DNA of 64,000 bases from Prostheceraeus crozeri (lineage: Eukaryota; Platyhelminthes; Polycladida; Euryleptidae), in NCBI GenBank assembly GCA_907163375.1, contig CAJQUW010007939.1:22010-86009 (forward strand), written 5' to 3'. The position numbers and the translations under genes were made by a program. Positions within the stretch are counted from its first letter, which is position 1. Every line of letters begins with the position of its first letter. The notes under the pieces are model-generated. The model did not search any database. It saw only the letters and a program-made list of their open reading frames with translations, and had not been told where the DNA came from. This document shows, piece after piece, positions 42,701 to 57,700 of this stretch.

Positions 42701-45700
42701 ATTTCTCCGTACTGATAGAACTATTCCGTGAATTTGTGATCAAATGTATGTATCAGTTTTTGTTATCACTTCAATCAAGGCAAGCAAGAAGAACGTGCAA
42801 GGGGATAAAAAAGCAGAAGCGAAATCAAAGAAAGCTGAGCCAACTTCCACGAACGGCAATGTTCTCGTCGCTGACTCCTCAGTTTCGGTACTAATTTCAT
42901 CATATTGGAGATGGGCTGTCATTGAATGACAATGTCGGTAAAATTCAACTAGCCTAATTTATATCTTAATGATAAGTCAGTTGTGTGCTTCCGAGTGCGA
43001 GCAGCTCATAATTGCTATTTTTTAAAAAAATTTCTGTTTACTCCTTTCTTTTACTGTTTCTCCGCATTTCTCGATTAGCAGAAGATCGACCGACTCATCA
43101 GCTTGTTAATGCAGATTATTTCTAAATTTCGATGCGCAGCAAACATTGAGTCTATACAACATGATGCAACAGACTTTTTTTAATGATGCGTGTTAAACAC
43201 ATTTTTAGAGCTGCAGTGGGGATGATTTGACTTGTCACATAGTCATTGCGATTCATAGTAGAAGTCAGTTTCGAGAAATGCCTTCGCAATGACGCAGAAA
43301 TGCTGAATATGAAGGAGATAATAGATCAAGTCATTTAGACTGCTCATGTACGCTCACGCTGTTGGTTCGAATTAATTTCAAAGCATCCACGAAGCTGATG
43401 TAGACAGCAAGATTAATCGGCTGATTTTACGTCTGTGAACTACATGCCTTGTTTCTATTGATTGCAAAATTATGTTTTAATCCTCACCTTTTGCAACAAC
43501 AGCTACACGAAGTCATATATCTCGGCGTCATCCAAATAAAGACAAAATGCATTTTCTATTTCAGTAGCCGATACCTTTCTATGGAAAATGAATTTACTAT
43601 AGCCTACCTATTTAATATTTAATCGAATGCCTACAGATGAAATAGCCATTAAACCACCTGTGCTAGTCATCAAAGTTAACAATAGATTCATAATGAAGTC
43701 AACTGACATTTTCATTTTGGTGTGATATTCCTTTGCGGGGACTGTTTTTATGGCAATTGTGTTTCCTCTCCGTTTCATTTGCTGATCTGTCTACATAGTT
43801 TTCAAGATGAATAATACAATTCTTCATGGACATTCATGCATCACTTCATAAGTGATGAACAATCAAGATTTTATTAGCGAGCCAATTAAGGTTGAATTCG
43901 AAAAGCAGAATCAAAGTGTTCTTTATTGCATTGTTTTGACGTAAGTTAATGACAGGTCGGACTCAGGTATCAGGTATCTAACACTTTCCAGTGTCACTTT
44001 TAAAACCACCTGGCTTATTTGAAATTTTCTGTCAGAATCTATACCTAGCCAAAACAATTTAAGAGATATGTTATTTAGACTTCAATGTCTTTAAGTCAGT
44101 GGTGGGCAACCAAGTTGGGATAAGGATCGCGGGCCACCATTTTTAAAAGACAGTAGTATAGGCTTCATATTCTTTTATTCCGTGCCTTTAAGTGCATATA
44201 TGGGCTGCTGCTGTACCGTGCGTGCATCGTATTACAAAGCAAAATTTTACATGTAAATGTTTACATTACATTACAGCAATATTGTACGCAACTACTTGTA
44301 ATTTGTTTTTATTAAGGAATCATAATTTACTTTCTACAATTCATGTGAGTATCGAAGAGCGAATAGGCTTAAAATCAGGTCAAAATCTTGAGGTTGGATT
44401 CCTCCATTCGCCGTCAAGATCTAATTAACATAGCCTCTTTCTAGGTTCATGGAGGCGTGGTTTATTTTATTGCGTATGGAAGCATACTCAGCAGGGCATC
44501 GAATACTTTGCGACTTAGCTTAAACTCGCGCAGATGATGACCATTTTGCGCTTATACGAGGGGTGATTGATAAGTTCGCGGCCTGACATAGAAAGCTTAA
44601 AGCCAGGCCATTATGCACATGTGGATTGATACAATGGAATGTGCTGACGGCGCATGACGAGTGATCAGTCGATCCGGTGAACTGTTGGTAAACCACCGCT
44701 ACTTAACTTCAGTTACTAACTTATCAGTCAGTTAGTCAGATAAGTGCTGCGTAAGATGGATCACGTTTCAAATCTAGCTGTCATTCGTTATCTCGGCTTG
44801 AAAGGACTCACACCAAAGGAGATTCATGATGATATGGTTGGAACACTTGGTGAGAAAGCTCCGTCCTACACCACAGTCAAGAAGTGGGCTTCAGAATTCA
44901 AGCAAGGAAGAGAGAGCTTGGAAGATGATCCCCGTTGACTCCGCATAAAGCCAAGGTGACCAGGTCCGCGGGAAAGGTCATGGCCTCCATTTTTTGGGAT
45001 TCGAAGGGAGTTTTGTTGTTGGACTTCCTAGAGACTGGTCGGACAATTACTGGCGAGTACTACGCTCATTTGTTGCAGCAGTTACGAGTGCAGATCAAGA
45101 TCAAGCGGAGAGGGAAGCTCACGAAAGGCGTGCTCTTCCATCAAGACAATGCGCCTGCTCACACCTCCGCTACCGCCATGTCTGCCATCCAAGGTTGTGG
45201 GTTTGACATCATTTCCCATCCACCCTATTCTCCTGATCTGGCACCATCGGACTTTCATCTCTTCCCAAAAATGAAATTGGAGATCAGTGGTCAGCACTTC
45301 GCATCCAACAGTGACGTCATGGAGGCCGTTGAGGAGTATCTGGACTCCAAAGACTCACACTTCTATGAGCAAGGGATCCGCGCATTGCAGCACCGTTGGG
45401 CTAGGTGCGTTGATTGTAGGGGCGATTATGTCGAAAAATAAATATGTATCGTATGCGAAATATGCTTTTTTCTATATCGGGCCGCGAACTTTTCAATCAC
45501 CCCTCGTACGAGAAAATATATCATTACGAAAGGAGCATGCCTGGATAATTCGAATGTGAATTTTTGCTCTTTTGCAGGTTGTTCAATATCATGTTAATTA
45601 TATTGTTCATTTAGTTGTTAATTAATGGTTTTGCGAATTCTAAAGAGGATCCCTTACCCTTAGATGCACCTCCCAAAGGTCGAAGTTGGAGTTAGTCATT

Positions 45701-48700
45701 TTCACATCATCAATTCAAATTATGTCCGCTGGCCACTTTAGATATGAGAAGCGGTAGCGGGCCACACGTTGCCCACCACTGCTTTAAGTGTTAGGCCTAA
45801 AAAACCAGAAGAAAATTTAGTTTTTCATGAAATTCCAGTAGTGATACAGAAAGCAAGAAGCTAATTGGCAGAATTCTGTTAGATCGACAAGATCAACAAA
45901 CCTTGAGTGTTTCAGTGACGGAATTAGTGGACTGAGAAGAAGCTTGGTTGATATAGATAGTAGAATTGTGAATTTTTAAGATTGTTGACTCGGCCGCAGG
46001 GGGCAGACTAAAGGGGCGCTCAGGATGGAGGCAGTCAATAGGACTTGAAGGTTAGAAACCCAATGTGTGAAGGCTATCCCACCCTAAAAAGTCAGTAGAC
46101 AGAACTCTGAAATTTCACAGTGAATTACTTTTACCAAGCTCGGAATTTTGGGACGCGAAGCGTGAATGTGTCTGTGAAGAGTTTGTCGTTGAAAAAATTT
46201 GTCGAGTTCAAGAAGCATAACGATGTAAAACGAAGATAAAGATTTGCTGATGTGTACCATGATTTTTTTACAGAATTTTTTACTTTAAATAAATAAAAGA
46301 AAAAGCAGACTTCCTAACCTGATTAAGCTGTCCCCATCAGAAACCTGTTCGCACGCTTCTTAAAAGTATCAAGATTGTATTGGTCTGGGGAAGCTGATTC
46401 TCTAGCTATGTGCGATTGTTATAGCGGTTCTGAACCTCTCAACTCAAGCATGAAAGAGACGATATCTAATCGATCAAATCTAGACTGATCTACTGCTTGA
46501 ACATTTACCTATTCATTACAAGTACAATAAATGGTTAAGTCAAAATGATCGTGATGCAACTGTTCAAATTGAAGGAAGCTTCAGGAAAGATGAGCTCTTT
46601 ACAACATCTAAAACCTACGTTCTCATAGAAAAAATTGACCGGAAAATTGATTGGCTCATTGATATTGAAGTTTTAGATGTTGCTAAAAACGCTCCCATTA
46701 CTTAAATTTCATTCTTGACCATCCCTGGGATTCGATAGTTGTGTCACAGCTGAGCTTCCAAACCATCTTGTAAGAAGGTTATTTCAATGAGCAACACTAT
46801 CCCTTAATGAATTAGTGCCGGTCACTTGGTTGCAGTCCTTAGCAATTATCATTAAGTCCTAATATTAATAATTCTATGAAGACCTAGTTAAATGTTCATA
46901 TTGCAAACTCAGGATAAAATAGGCATCAGTTTATATTTTCTTCCTTATGCCTTGTTACAAAATGGGTCAAGATTCATTGGTATCCTCATCATTACATTAT
47001 TAGTTTCTTTAAATCTATTCGTTTGTCTGCTTTAATTTCAGGAAGAGGAAGAAGGAAAAGATTCAGGACCTCAAAAATCCCCTGATGCAGATGCCATGAT
47101 CATGTTCACCAAACCAGCTTTGGGTGCAAGATCTTCTGGTGCCGGCATGGATTTACCCGCCGGTCAACTAGTTAATGTTCTGGTCGGTTTCACGAACAAG
47201 GGGAAAAAGGAATTTGTCATTGATGCCATGGATGCACAATTCCGATACCCTCAAGATTATTCTTTCTACTTACAAAATTTTACAAGGGCTCAATTCAATC
47301 AACTCGTTGATCCTGGAAGACAAGTAGGTACCATTTGTGAACGAAATGGCATAAATGCAAATTATTTACAAATTTATATGTTTTCAAAAAATAACATCAA
47401 GCGCTATATGCGGGCGCTCTAGGCGACGTGTGCGGTTGGCAGTGGCATCATAATACCACCGTTGATCTTTCCAGTGTTTGCGAGATGCCGCTTTGGAAAC
47501 ACTGGCTCACAGCTTTTTGTTCTCGACGTTGACCCAAAAGCTTCTGGTCGATGCATGCCGCTAGCCGTTAAATGATGTATGGCATCTGCATGTAGAATAT
47601 TTATAATACGATGCGAGGTTTTACGTCAGACTGATTTGAAGTTTCGTAGGTAGGGTAGGTCTGAGATTTTAGATTTCAGCTGTGTCCGACCAAACTTGCC
47701 TCGCAGGCGTTTGCGGAATGGCTTTCTTCGGCCTCCTGTTTGTTCAGTCCTGTTATCCCTACAGATACTAGATACTGCAGTTAAGTCACTGGTAGGGAAC
47801 CCTCAACAACTGGAGTTCTTGAATCACTGCATTATTTAGGAACCAACTTTGAACTGCAAATTGCGCTTAACTAAATGCATGGACTACGTTAAATCACTCA
47901 CAAGTAATGCTATTGCGATTCGCTGCACATATCTTTCAGCTGAAAGCTAGTAACTCATTTTAAAGCACTTCTACCAAAAGTGATGCTCAAATGCGGCGAT
48001 CTGAATCTGAAATTATATAACAAAGTTCAGTGGCCCTCAAGAGATGCTGTTCAGTATTGCGTCAAATTGAAGAATACCTGAATCTCTCAATGGTCAAAGA
48101 AAATGCAATGCAATGAGTTATGCTAAGTGACTAGGCAGCTCTATCTGATCAGTGGTAAAGAACAAAAACTACCTCATTATAAGGTTTTGAAACTTGTTTT
48201 TCACATCATGAGTGAATCACAGATGGTGCGATAAAACATGACCTTGCTAAAGCGACAGGTTGCGACAAACATCATTGAGCTTATCAGCTCAAAAATCCAT
48301 TCAACCGATCCTGACGGAGTCACAATTACATCTTGAATCCTATGTTCTAGTTCTGCCATTTATCAGTTTGAACAACAGAATTAGATTCATCTACGCGCGC
48401 TTCGGTTTCCTAGAATGGAAGAATTGTATGTAACCTTAATATCGAAATGGCACATCACAGAATTAGACAACTTGCTCCTTCTCGAATGGATAATTCGTGT
48501 ATCGCTTGCTATTGGAAATGGCAAACAATCAGAGGACACTAGAACCAGAGAGAGATGCGTGCGTGCTGTGATATCACTTCGCACACACCAAAACACACAT
48601 CCATGCCTGGCTTCGATTCAATGTATTCACTATACAGTGAGAAATGCCGAGTAGGGGATGTGAAATCATCAAGTGAACTAAAGTTCGTACGCCTGCTCCT

Positions 48701-51700
48701 TTTTTTAATAATGATCGGTAGGGCCAACATTATGGAGAAAACTTGTGCGCAACGATATGAATTCTTCGAATCTGAAGGAATTTTGGCAATCGAAGCACTT
48801 TGTTGGAACTCACATTAATCCGCAAGCGACGCACGACTTTTTTTCCTATCTCTGTAGGGTATTAGGAATTCCTTATTGCCCACTTAATAGGTCCCTAGAT
48901 GTGCCGTCAATTTCGTATTAATCACACTTCTAGTAAACCGAAGCAGATAAACAAAATATCTAATTCTGTGGTTCGAACAGGTGTTCGCATTTCTAAAAAG
49001 CATTCGTTTTTACAAATGGACCACTCCTGGAGAAGTAACTCGGTGAAGGTTCTGTGTTTTATGGCCTATGACCATTTTTAGCGTAAAATTTTATAAAATA
49101 TAATGTTAGGGACACTTTTTAAATTTAAATTGAATTTTTCATTTGCTATAGGCACAATTAATTCAACCGCCTTTTGTTGCATTTCAGCAGCTTCATAGAA
49201 ATTAAATTTCTTGAATATATCTTACTTTTGTACTTCAATACTTTTTGTATACTTTTATGCACTTTGGGCCTGCTGATTTGGTCTTTGATTTCATGTTATT
49301 AACTTCTAACTATTTTTGTGTGAAATGATGTGATTCTACAAGCAAAAAAATTAACAGTGCAATTCAAAATGCATTGAAGTGTGCGTTGAAAGACTCATTG
49401 GAATCCTCTTATTTAAAAAGTCAATGCGACATAGAAATCCAGTTATTCACCGTACCGGAAAGAAATCGGCGATGAAGTAAACATAGTTAAGCCCTTGCAG
49501 GAAAAGTAAAATACATGGATAATCTGGCAACTCCTTCACATAAGCACAGACACACGACCATAACTAATAAATTTCTTACCTATTAGTTGATTACTTTTGT
49601 TCGTGACAAGATAGTATCTAAAAAAATCTCACCAATTTTTTGTGCAACTGACAACCAGATACACAGTTAAATTTTGTTTGAATTCATTACAAAGGTACGT
49701 GGCTTATTAGGCTATTAGCCATCCATAGATGCAAAAAACTATTTTCAGTTACTCAAAAGTCGACACACCGACTATGAGTTGATACCGGCAATCAGACCGC
49801 CGTTTTCTATAATCAGCCGTGTTGATTTTAATGCAAATTCATTCGTTGCATGCATGCATGTCTCTTAATGAGAGCATCCTTTTGACCTCTGAAATGATTC
49901 CACCGGTGATCATGATTTTGTCAATGACACTGATGTTCAACTCGATGCACTGCATCTACTTTGTGATATTCATATTTTGTCAAGTTTCTAAAATGGTCTC
50001 TAATGTCTGAAACAGCCGATAATAATCAAATCTAGTAAAATTGACATAGTACGTGTTAATGTTCAATAAAAATAGCAATAATCTGTGCTGGAAAATTCTT
50101 TGGTGTTATTTGTGTTGCACACAAGATATAATTCACAAATATAAATAATTTATAGATTGCAAGTCATTTCTTGAAATATGCAGCACATCTATCTTTTTTT
50201 CTATCTGCACATTCGCACGGCAAGTCAAGGTATAGTTACATCTCATTCAAAATTCATAACGATTATCATGACTACATACATTAGAAACAATTAGATCAGG
50301 CATATAGATACATGTATGTCAGCAACATAGACATACAGACATTCAAAACTATGTCACTGGCTAGGCCAACCTTGCATCACAAAACTATGAACTATTGAAA
50401 ATCTATGCAAATAGAGGCTAGAGACTATTCGTCAGAACATCCTGGCCCCCTTGGACCGATCACGGATCGTCCAAATGTCATCATTATCATTGTCTCACTT
50501 TTCATCAATACACAGACAAGAATCATCTTTTTCGAGAAGATGCAGTTTCTGAATTGGTCGAGTTAGGAATCCTTTCTTTGTTTTCAACCGGAAAGTTCTT
50601 GCAAGACCGTCTTTTCCTTTGATCACTTCTGTTATTCTTCCCAGGGGCCATTGTGGACGAGATATCTTATCTTCTGCAATTAGGCAAACGTCACCGACTT
50701 GAGGTGTCTCCTGTTCTGTCAACCATCGCTTTCGAGGCATTAGTGTTGGTAAATATTCAGTTGACCATCTTTTCCAGAAATGATTCAGGAGGTTTTGAAG
50801 ATGTTTGTATCGTTTGTTGATGGATACTGGAATATTCCGATCATTCAAAACAGGGAAATTCTTCAGGGTGCGTCCAAAAGCCAAGTGTGCGGGAGTTATC
50901 GGCTGAAGGTTCATTGGATCGCTGCTCAGGTAAGTCAGTGGCCTTTGGTTGAGTGAAGCTTCAATGTCTGTTAGCAAGGTATTCAATTCAGAATAACAGA
51001 GGCTTGCATGTCCCAAAACTTTGCGAAGTGGCTCCTTCAGAGAACGATTAATTCTTTCGTAGAATCCACCACGATTAGGGCTTCTTTCTGTAATGAATTT
51101 CCATTTGATACTACTATCGGTAAGGAACTTGTTGATATCTTCACTTTTCAGATCAATTTTGGCATTGTGAGCTGTCAAAAATCGAAGTATTTTATCGGCC
51201 TTTTTGAATGTAGTCTGATTGTCACTAAATATAGTGTTGCACCATCCCCGTCGATTCATCATCCTTCTCAATGCTGCCAAGAATTCTTCCGTGGTCATAT
51301 CATTCGTTAATTCAAAATGGACCATTCTACTGTGTGCGCAGGTAAAAATACAAATGTAAGCCTTTTGAGTGATTCTTTTGTCGTGTGATTTCAGATAAAT
51401 TATCCCAGTGAAATCAAGTCCAATCTCGGAAAATGCCGGAGAAACACGTACTCGCTCTTCTGGAAGAATTCCCATTTTTTGATGCAGGGGTTTCGTGTTT
51501 GCGTGTTCACAGATCAGGCATTTTTTAATCGCCTTTCGAACTTCTTCTCCTATATGAACAATGTGGAACCTTTGTCGTAACAATGCTATGGTTGTATCCT
51601 GCGGACAATGACAGTTGCTAGTGTGAACATAAAGAATCAATTTCTCAATTAAGGGATCTTTGTTTGGAAGAATTATTGGATGCTGTGTTTCTTTGGGTAA

Positions 51701-54700
51701 ATCAGACATTGACAATCGATTTCCTCCAACAATTAGACGGCGTGAATCATCCCAATGAGGATCGTGGGCAATAATGTTTGACTGTTTAGACACTGATTTT
51801 CCGGATTCCAATAGGGTATATTCATCTTGAAATTTGATTTGTTGAATTCTTCTTAGCAAGAAGTTTTCTGCTTCCAATAATTCATCTGCGCCAATGTATA
51901 GACTGTCATGATTTCTGTCAAATAGGGCGACATTTCTCCAGCGAATAATCCTGGCTGTGATGCGAAGAATCTTGTTATAATTCTCAAATTTCTCAATGTA
52001 TTCTGGATAATCTTTGTCATCGGAATTTCCACTTTTGACTATCAGTGACTTCTTTGGGTTAGCTTCTTTCTCGATTTCGATTCGTACACTTTCAGCCAAG
52101 TTCTCTTCATTTCTTTGGCTGGTATTCTTAGTAGGAGGCCAAATTGATTTGTCCTTGGACAGCCACGAAGGTCCTTTCCAATACAACCTACTATGCTTCA
52201 GTTCGGCTAACTTCATCCCTCTGCTATGCAAATCTGCAGGATTTTCCTTTCCTGGACAGTATTTCCAATCCGCAATCGAAGTTAAATCATGGATGTCCTG
52301 GACACGGTTTCTCACCCAACCTTTCCATCGAGAGCTAGGTTTGGCTATCCAAGCAAGAGCAATCTCTGAATCTAGCCACAAATGAATTTCATCGATGTGA
52401 ATGCTTTTGCTGCTTGCCTTCACAATATAATCCTTAAGTTTTGCCAGACTATGAGCAGACAGGAGTTCGAGCCTTGCAATTGGAGGTTTTTTCAACGATG
52501 CCACTCGAGTCTTAGCCATCAAATAGGCAATTTCAACATTTCCATTTGTGTCTTCAATTCTTAGATAGAAAACTGCTCCGTAAGCCTCAAGTGAGGCATC
52601 AGCGTACCCATGAAGTTGGATTGATTTGATTGATTTCCCATGTATTGTTCGGAAAGGAGACCGAGGAAGCTCAATTGTTTCAAGAATGCGGATTTCATCT
52701 GTCCACTTTCTATATCGAATTTCAATTGATCCCGTAATTGGAGTCTTCCATTCGACTTTTGCTTTCCATAACTCTTGCATGAGAATCTTTGCTCTCACGA
52801 TGAAGGCAGAAAAAAATCCAAAGATATCATAGATTGAGCTCAGCTTACTCAGGATTGACTGTTTCGTTACGATTTGGTCCTGTTTAATGATAGAATCCTT
52901 CACGTTGCAATAAAATGTATCTCTGACAGTATGCCACTTCAAGCCTAGTGATCCAGCTAAACCAAATTTATTGTCGTCTAAGTCAATCACCAGATTAGGA
53001 AGTCTTTTGCTTTCAGGAATAGTTTGCATCACTTTCTGAGAATTAGAGGCAAATTTTGTTAAATTCCAACCTCCTGATAAGAAGAAACTATTCAACTTGG
53101 AGCATTTTTCAATCACTTCGTCCTCGGTCTGTGCGCCTTCGTGAACATCATCCATATAGACGTTTGTTTTGATCGACTCCACAAATTCCTCTCCATATTG
53201 ATCCACATTATCCATGGCATGTTTCTGCATTGTTGAGATACACAAATAGGGACTTGAACTTTCTCCAAATAGTACTCGTTCCATCATGAATATTTTTGGT
53301 TGTGTTGACTTATCACAATGACGCCACAAATAAAGTTGATAGCGTTGATGCTTTTCATTGACCTTGGTTTGTGGAAACATCTTTTGTATATCTGCATTTA
53401 TTGCGATTCGATGCATCCGAAACCTCAATAGAACTGATGCAATATCAGGTAATAGATTAGGGCCTTGAAGGAGCACATCATTCAGAGATGTTCCATTACG
53501 GTCTTTCGCACTTGCATCAAATACAATTCTTGTTTTTGTTGATGTGCTGGTTTCTTTGAATACAGCATGATGCGGTATGAAGTAATGTTCTTGTTTCAGG
53601 ACATCTTTGACTTCTTTCCCTGAGAGCTCGCGAGCAAATCCCAATTCAGCGTAATCCATGATTGCCTTTTCGTATACATCAATTCGATCTGGTCTTTTCA
53701 ACAATTGTTTTTCAGTACATTCTAATCTTCGAAGAGCCTCTGTGTAATTATCTTCCAAACAAGGTCTGTCAGGACGAAATGGAAGATCGACTACATATCT
53801 TTCACCATCATAAAATGTATTCTTATCGAATATTTCCATCGTGGTTTTCTCATCACTGGTATACACAGTTGAATTATCAGTCAGTCCAATTGAATCATAT
53901 TCCCAAAATCTCTTGTCTAACTTCTTGTCTTCTAAAACTTCTTGTCTAGCGAAGACAACTGATCGGTAACCTTGGGTTCTTTTCTCTGAATAAGAAGACT
54001 GTTTCTGTTGGCTTTGCTTTTGTCATTGCAAGATTTCATCAATTGCTTGTGGCAAGGTCCAGCAATTACATACCCAAACAGAGACTTGACTGCAATTGGC
54101 TTGATGTCCCTTTCACTTTCTGAAGGAAGAACCACTTCTCCATTCATTAATTGATAGTAGTACCGTGCACCGATCAAGATGTCAACTGACGATTTGGGTT
54201 GTGGAAATTGGTCAGCGAAAGGGAGATTGGTTAGATGAGTACATTGCTCAAGATCAAAGTCTAAAGCTTCAAACGGAGAACAAATACATCCATCCTTCAC
54301 ATGGCCTTCAATCACAAATCTCTCGGTTGAGTTGCATCCAGGGGTCCGATTGTAGCCTTTACCATTTTGCCTTTGACTTCACTAAACTCTGAGCCTCCGA
54401 ATCCTTGTACCGTGAAGTGGTCTGTGTCAACCATTTCCAGACCCAATTCTTTCACTAAGGATGCAGTGAAAAATGTCATGTGACTAAGGGAGTCCAGTCC
54501 GATTCTGACTTCTTTGCTCCGATCACTGTTGTATATTCTTGCTCTTGCAGTTGGCAATATAGTGTCGACAGAATCAATTTCTCTTCGATAAGTGCCATTG
54601 CTTTCATTTTGTCCACATGCCTTTTGGTTAGTAATGTTCGTGTCACTTTGTTTGATTTGTCGTCAGATGACTTCCCAGTCGATAAATGTAATAGTTTATG

Positions 54701-57700
54701 GTGGAAACCTTGGCAAGTATCACACTTGCCTTCACACTTGTATGGGTTTTTTGGGTGACCATCTTGATCCTTTGGTAGGAGACACTTATTGCATAGATAC
54801 CTCATCTTTGAATGATAGGTATAATGACGATCTTTTTCATCCAAGGTTGTGAAGTCTGGACACTGAGGTAAACTATGATCACCTTGGCAGAAAGGACATG
54901 TGATTCTCTTTGGAGTTACACGTTTCTTTTGATTTGTGACGAGAGCATGTGCGGAGGATTTTTCTCTATAATCATCATTTTTCCAGGTAGTACTTTTCGG
55001 CTCTTTGTACGGATTTCCGTTGTCTTTTTTCTTTGTTTTCTGAGAGGCTTTTGCGAGATGAATAGAGAACTTCTTTGGCATTCAATTTTGTTTCAATAAA
55101 TTTGAAAAGATTGTCGGTCATTAGAATGTCACTTCTCTCAATTGCAGGACTGACCACTTTTTCGATCCATTCTTCTTGAAGTTTTACCGGCAATTGATGC
55201 TCAATAATTTGGAGAATGATTTGATCCTTTGTGACCTTACTTTTTTCCAGAAGTGCTTTTTTGGCTCTTGCGTTATCGAGCAGCTTTTGAAGACTTCTGA
55301 AATCTTCATTCGCTTTGTTACTTTCTAACAAGGAATTTATAAGCCTGCGAGTTGCTGCTTCTGGCTTACCCCATCTTTTCTGTATGTGTTGAACCGCGGC
55401 ATCATAATTCTCCGCAATTAGTTCATAAGAGTCAAGTACGCCAAATGCAGAACCTTTCATGGCATCTTTCAAATATTTCAACTTGTAGAAACGAGACACG
55501 CTTGTATTGTTGTGGACAATCGGTTCGAATGAATCCCAAAAAGTCGGAAAGGATAGAATGTTTCCATAGAACAGAGGTAGTTCAATATTTGGAGGTAAAG
55601 GTCCAGCATTCTTTTCTTCATTTTCGATCCTTCGTAAGTGATCAAGGTAAGCTTTTGCATGTGGAGAAGCCGAATAATAGTTATCAGTAATTTTCCTGAA
55701 CTCTTCGACCATCTTTTCTCTATCACAAGCATTACTGAATGGCACGACCTTTTGTTCCTGAAAATTGTTCAAACTGTTCATTGAAACTTCACATCTTTTC
55801 AAAAGGGATTCTACTTCGTAGTAGGACTGATTGTTACATATGTGTTCGTTTAATTTGTGTAATAATTCTTGCAGTTCCTGTAGTATCATCTGAAAGCGAG
55901 CTTTAATCATTTCATTGTCTAGTTCACAGGAAATACCAGGTCCAATAGAGCGTGATGTATTTGTAGCTATATTTAGAGCTTCAACAGCTTGCAAGAATCT
56001 ATTTTGAGATTCGAGGAGGATTTCACTAAATCGTCTTTGATCTTCTCTTCTTTCTTCTTCTTGTCTCTTACGCTCTTCTTCTCTGCGACGCTCTTCTCTT
56101 CTCTCTTCATCTTGTCTGCGACGTTCTTCATCATTCCGCTGTTGTTGCTGCATCATTGCATAAATGACTTGTATCATACTCATATCCACTGAATCTCGTG
56201 AATTATCACCGGTACATCTTGCAAATGAGGTAGGTCCACTGGTAACACTTGTAGCTTGAGACTTTTCATTGTCATCATTCCTTTCATTTGATGCGAGCCA
56301 CTCACTACGGCGAACATTTATTATTCTGTCGATCAAAGTTGCCTTGTCTCCTGAGGACTTAATACCAAGTTTCTTTGCTTCTGTTGATAATTCCGATTTG
56401 CTTTTTGACTGTAATTCACTTTTACATGATGATAAATAATCATCCAAAGATTTGTTCCGTACATCATCAATTATCGATTCGGTAGACATAGTTGACTTGT
56501 AGCAATATTCACAAAACTAAATCACCATAGTCTTTTCACACATATTTCAAGAAAAATGTTAATGTTCAATAAAAATAGCAATAATCTGTGCTGGAAAATT
56601 CTTTGGTGTTATTTGTGTTGCACACAAGATATAATTCACAAATATAAATAATTTATAGATTGCAAGTCATTTCTTGAAATATGCAGCACATCTATCTTTT
56701 TTTCTATCTGCACATTCGCACGGCAAGTCAAGGTATAGTTACATCTCATTCAAAATTCATAACGATTATCATGACTACATACATTAGAAACAATTAGATC
56801 AGGCATATAGATACATGTATGTCAGCAACATAGACATACAGACATTCAAAACTATGTCACTGGCTAGGCCAACCTTGCATCACAAAACTATGAACTATTG
56901 AAAATCTATGCAAATAGAGGCTAGAGACTATTCGTCAGAACAGTACGCATACTTCTTTCTGATTTATGAATTAACTTCCTCGGACTGAATATGTGATGTC
57001 CTCATGCTCATGTAAGCGGCCTTTGTCAGACCTTGTTCTGTTTGCAAATGATCTTGCTCTGAAGTTCCCTCGAAAATATGTGAATATTGACTACGAAGTC
57101 AGTGCAAATACCGTATCGGTAATTGAAAGTCAATAAGTTTTGTGGCAGATGTAATGATAGACGCAATGGCAGATGCGATTGCTTTTTGTGACTTGAGTGA
57201 AGCCCGTGGGTGAGATTCTTCCGGAAATTCGACTTGAATTTTATTGGGTCTCGAGATTCGTCCTAAAACGTTGTAAAACAGAAGGGTGTCAGGGGTTGGT
57301 AGGGTCTTCATGTTTTGAACAAGTAATTTGGAATTATGAAAAATCGTAGAATCTTATTTAGAAGTTCACTAAATTTCTACTTCTCATTTCATTTCTCACG
57401 TGTGTATATTCGACGAGCGTCAGTTTTGATATACAATTTCTTTTTAGCTATATTTTCGTTTGCTATACATGCATGCCCTTACGTGATCGATACGTAATAA
57501 TCTGTGATAAACTCTGTAATTTCGTTGCAAACTTATCATTTTATTTCCAAATTGAGGAATAGTCTTCATTTTGTGGTTGTTTTCATTGTTAGAAATGGTA
57601 TTTTCATATTTTCGTCAAATATTTTCCAAGTGATTAAGTTATCGATAATTCCGAATTATGGGCGTATAATCTATCATAGGTAGAATATAAGTGTATAATT

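Larger units (their letters stand above)
50054..56942 (-). mobile_element. BEL/Pao LTR retrotransposon, antisense in SSR1 intron 4
   Basis: A 6.9-kb fossil element with 386-bp LTRs that look identical by eye, and GTACG duplications: a young insertion. It lies opposite to SSR1. Parts, in its own 5'-3' order: gag-like region, zinc-knuckle and Pao-type protease region, reverse transcriptase, RNase H, zinc-binding and core integrase, C-terminal extension. It looks nearly whole, with about two or three interruptions of the coding region. Confidence 0.92.

Noticed and set aside
45082-45297. Minus-strand frame inside the mariner
   Set aside because: Shadow of the transposase coding strand.
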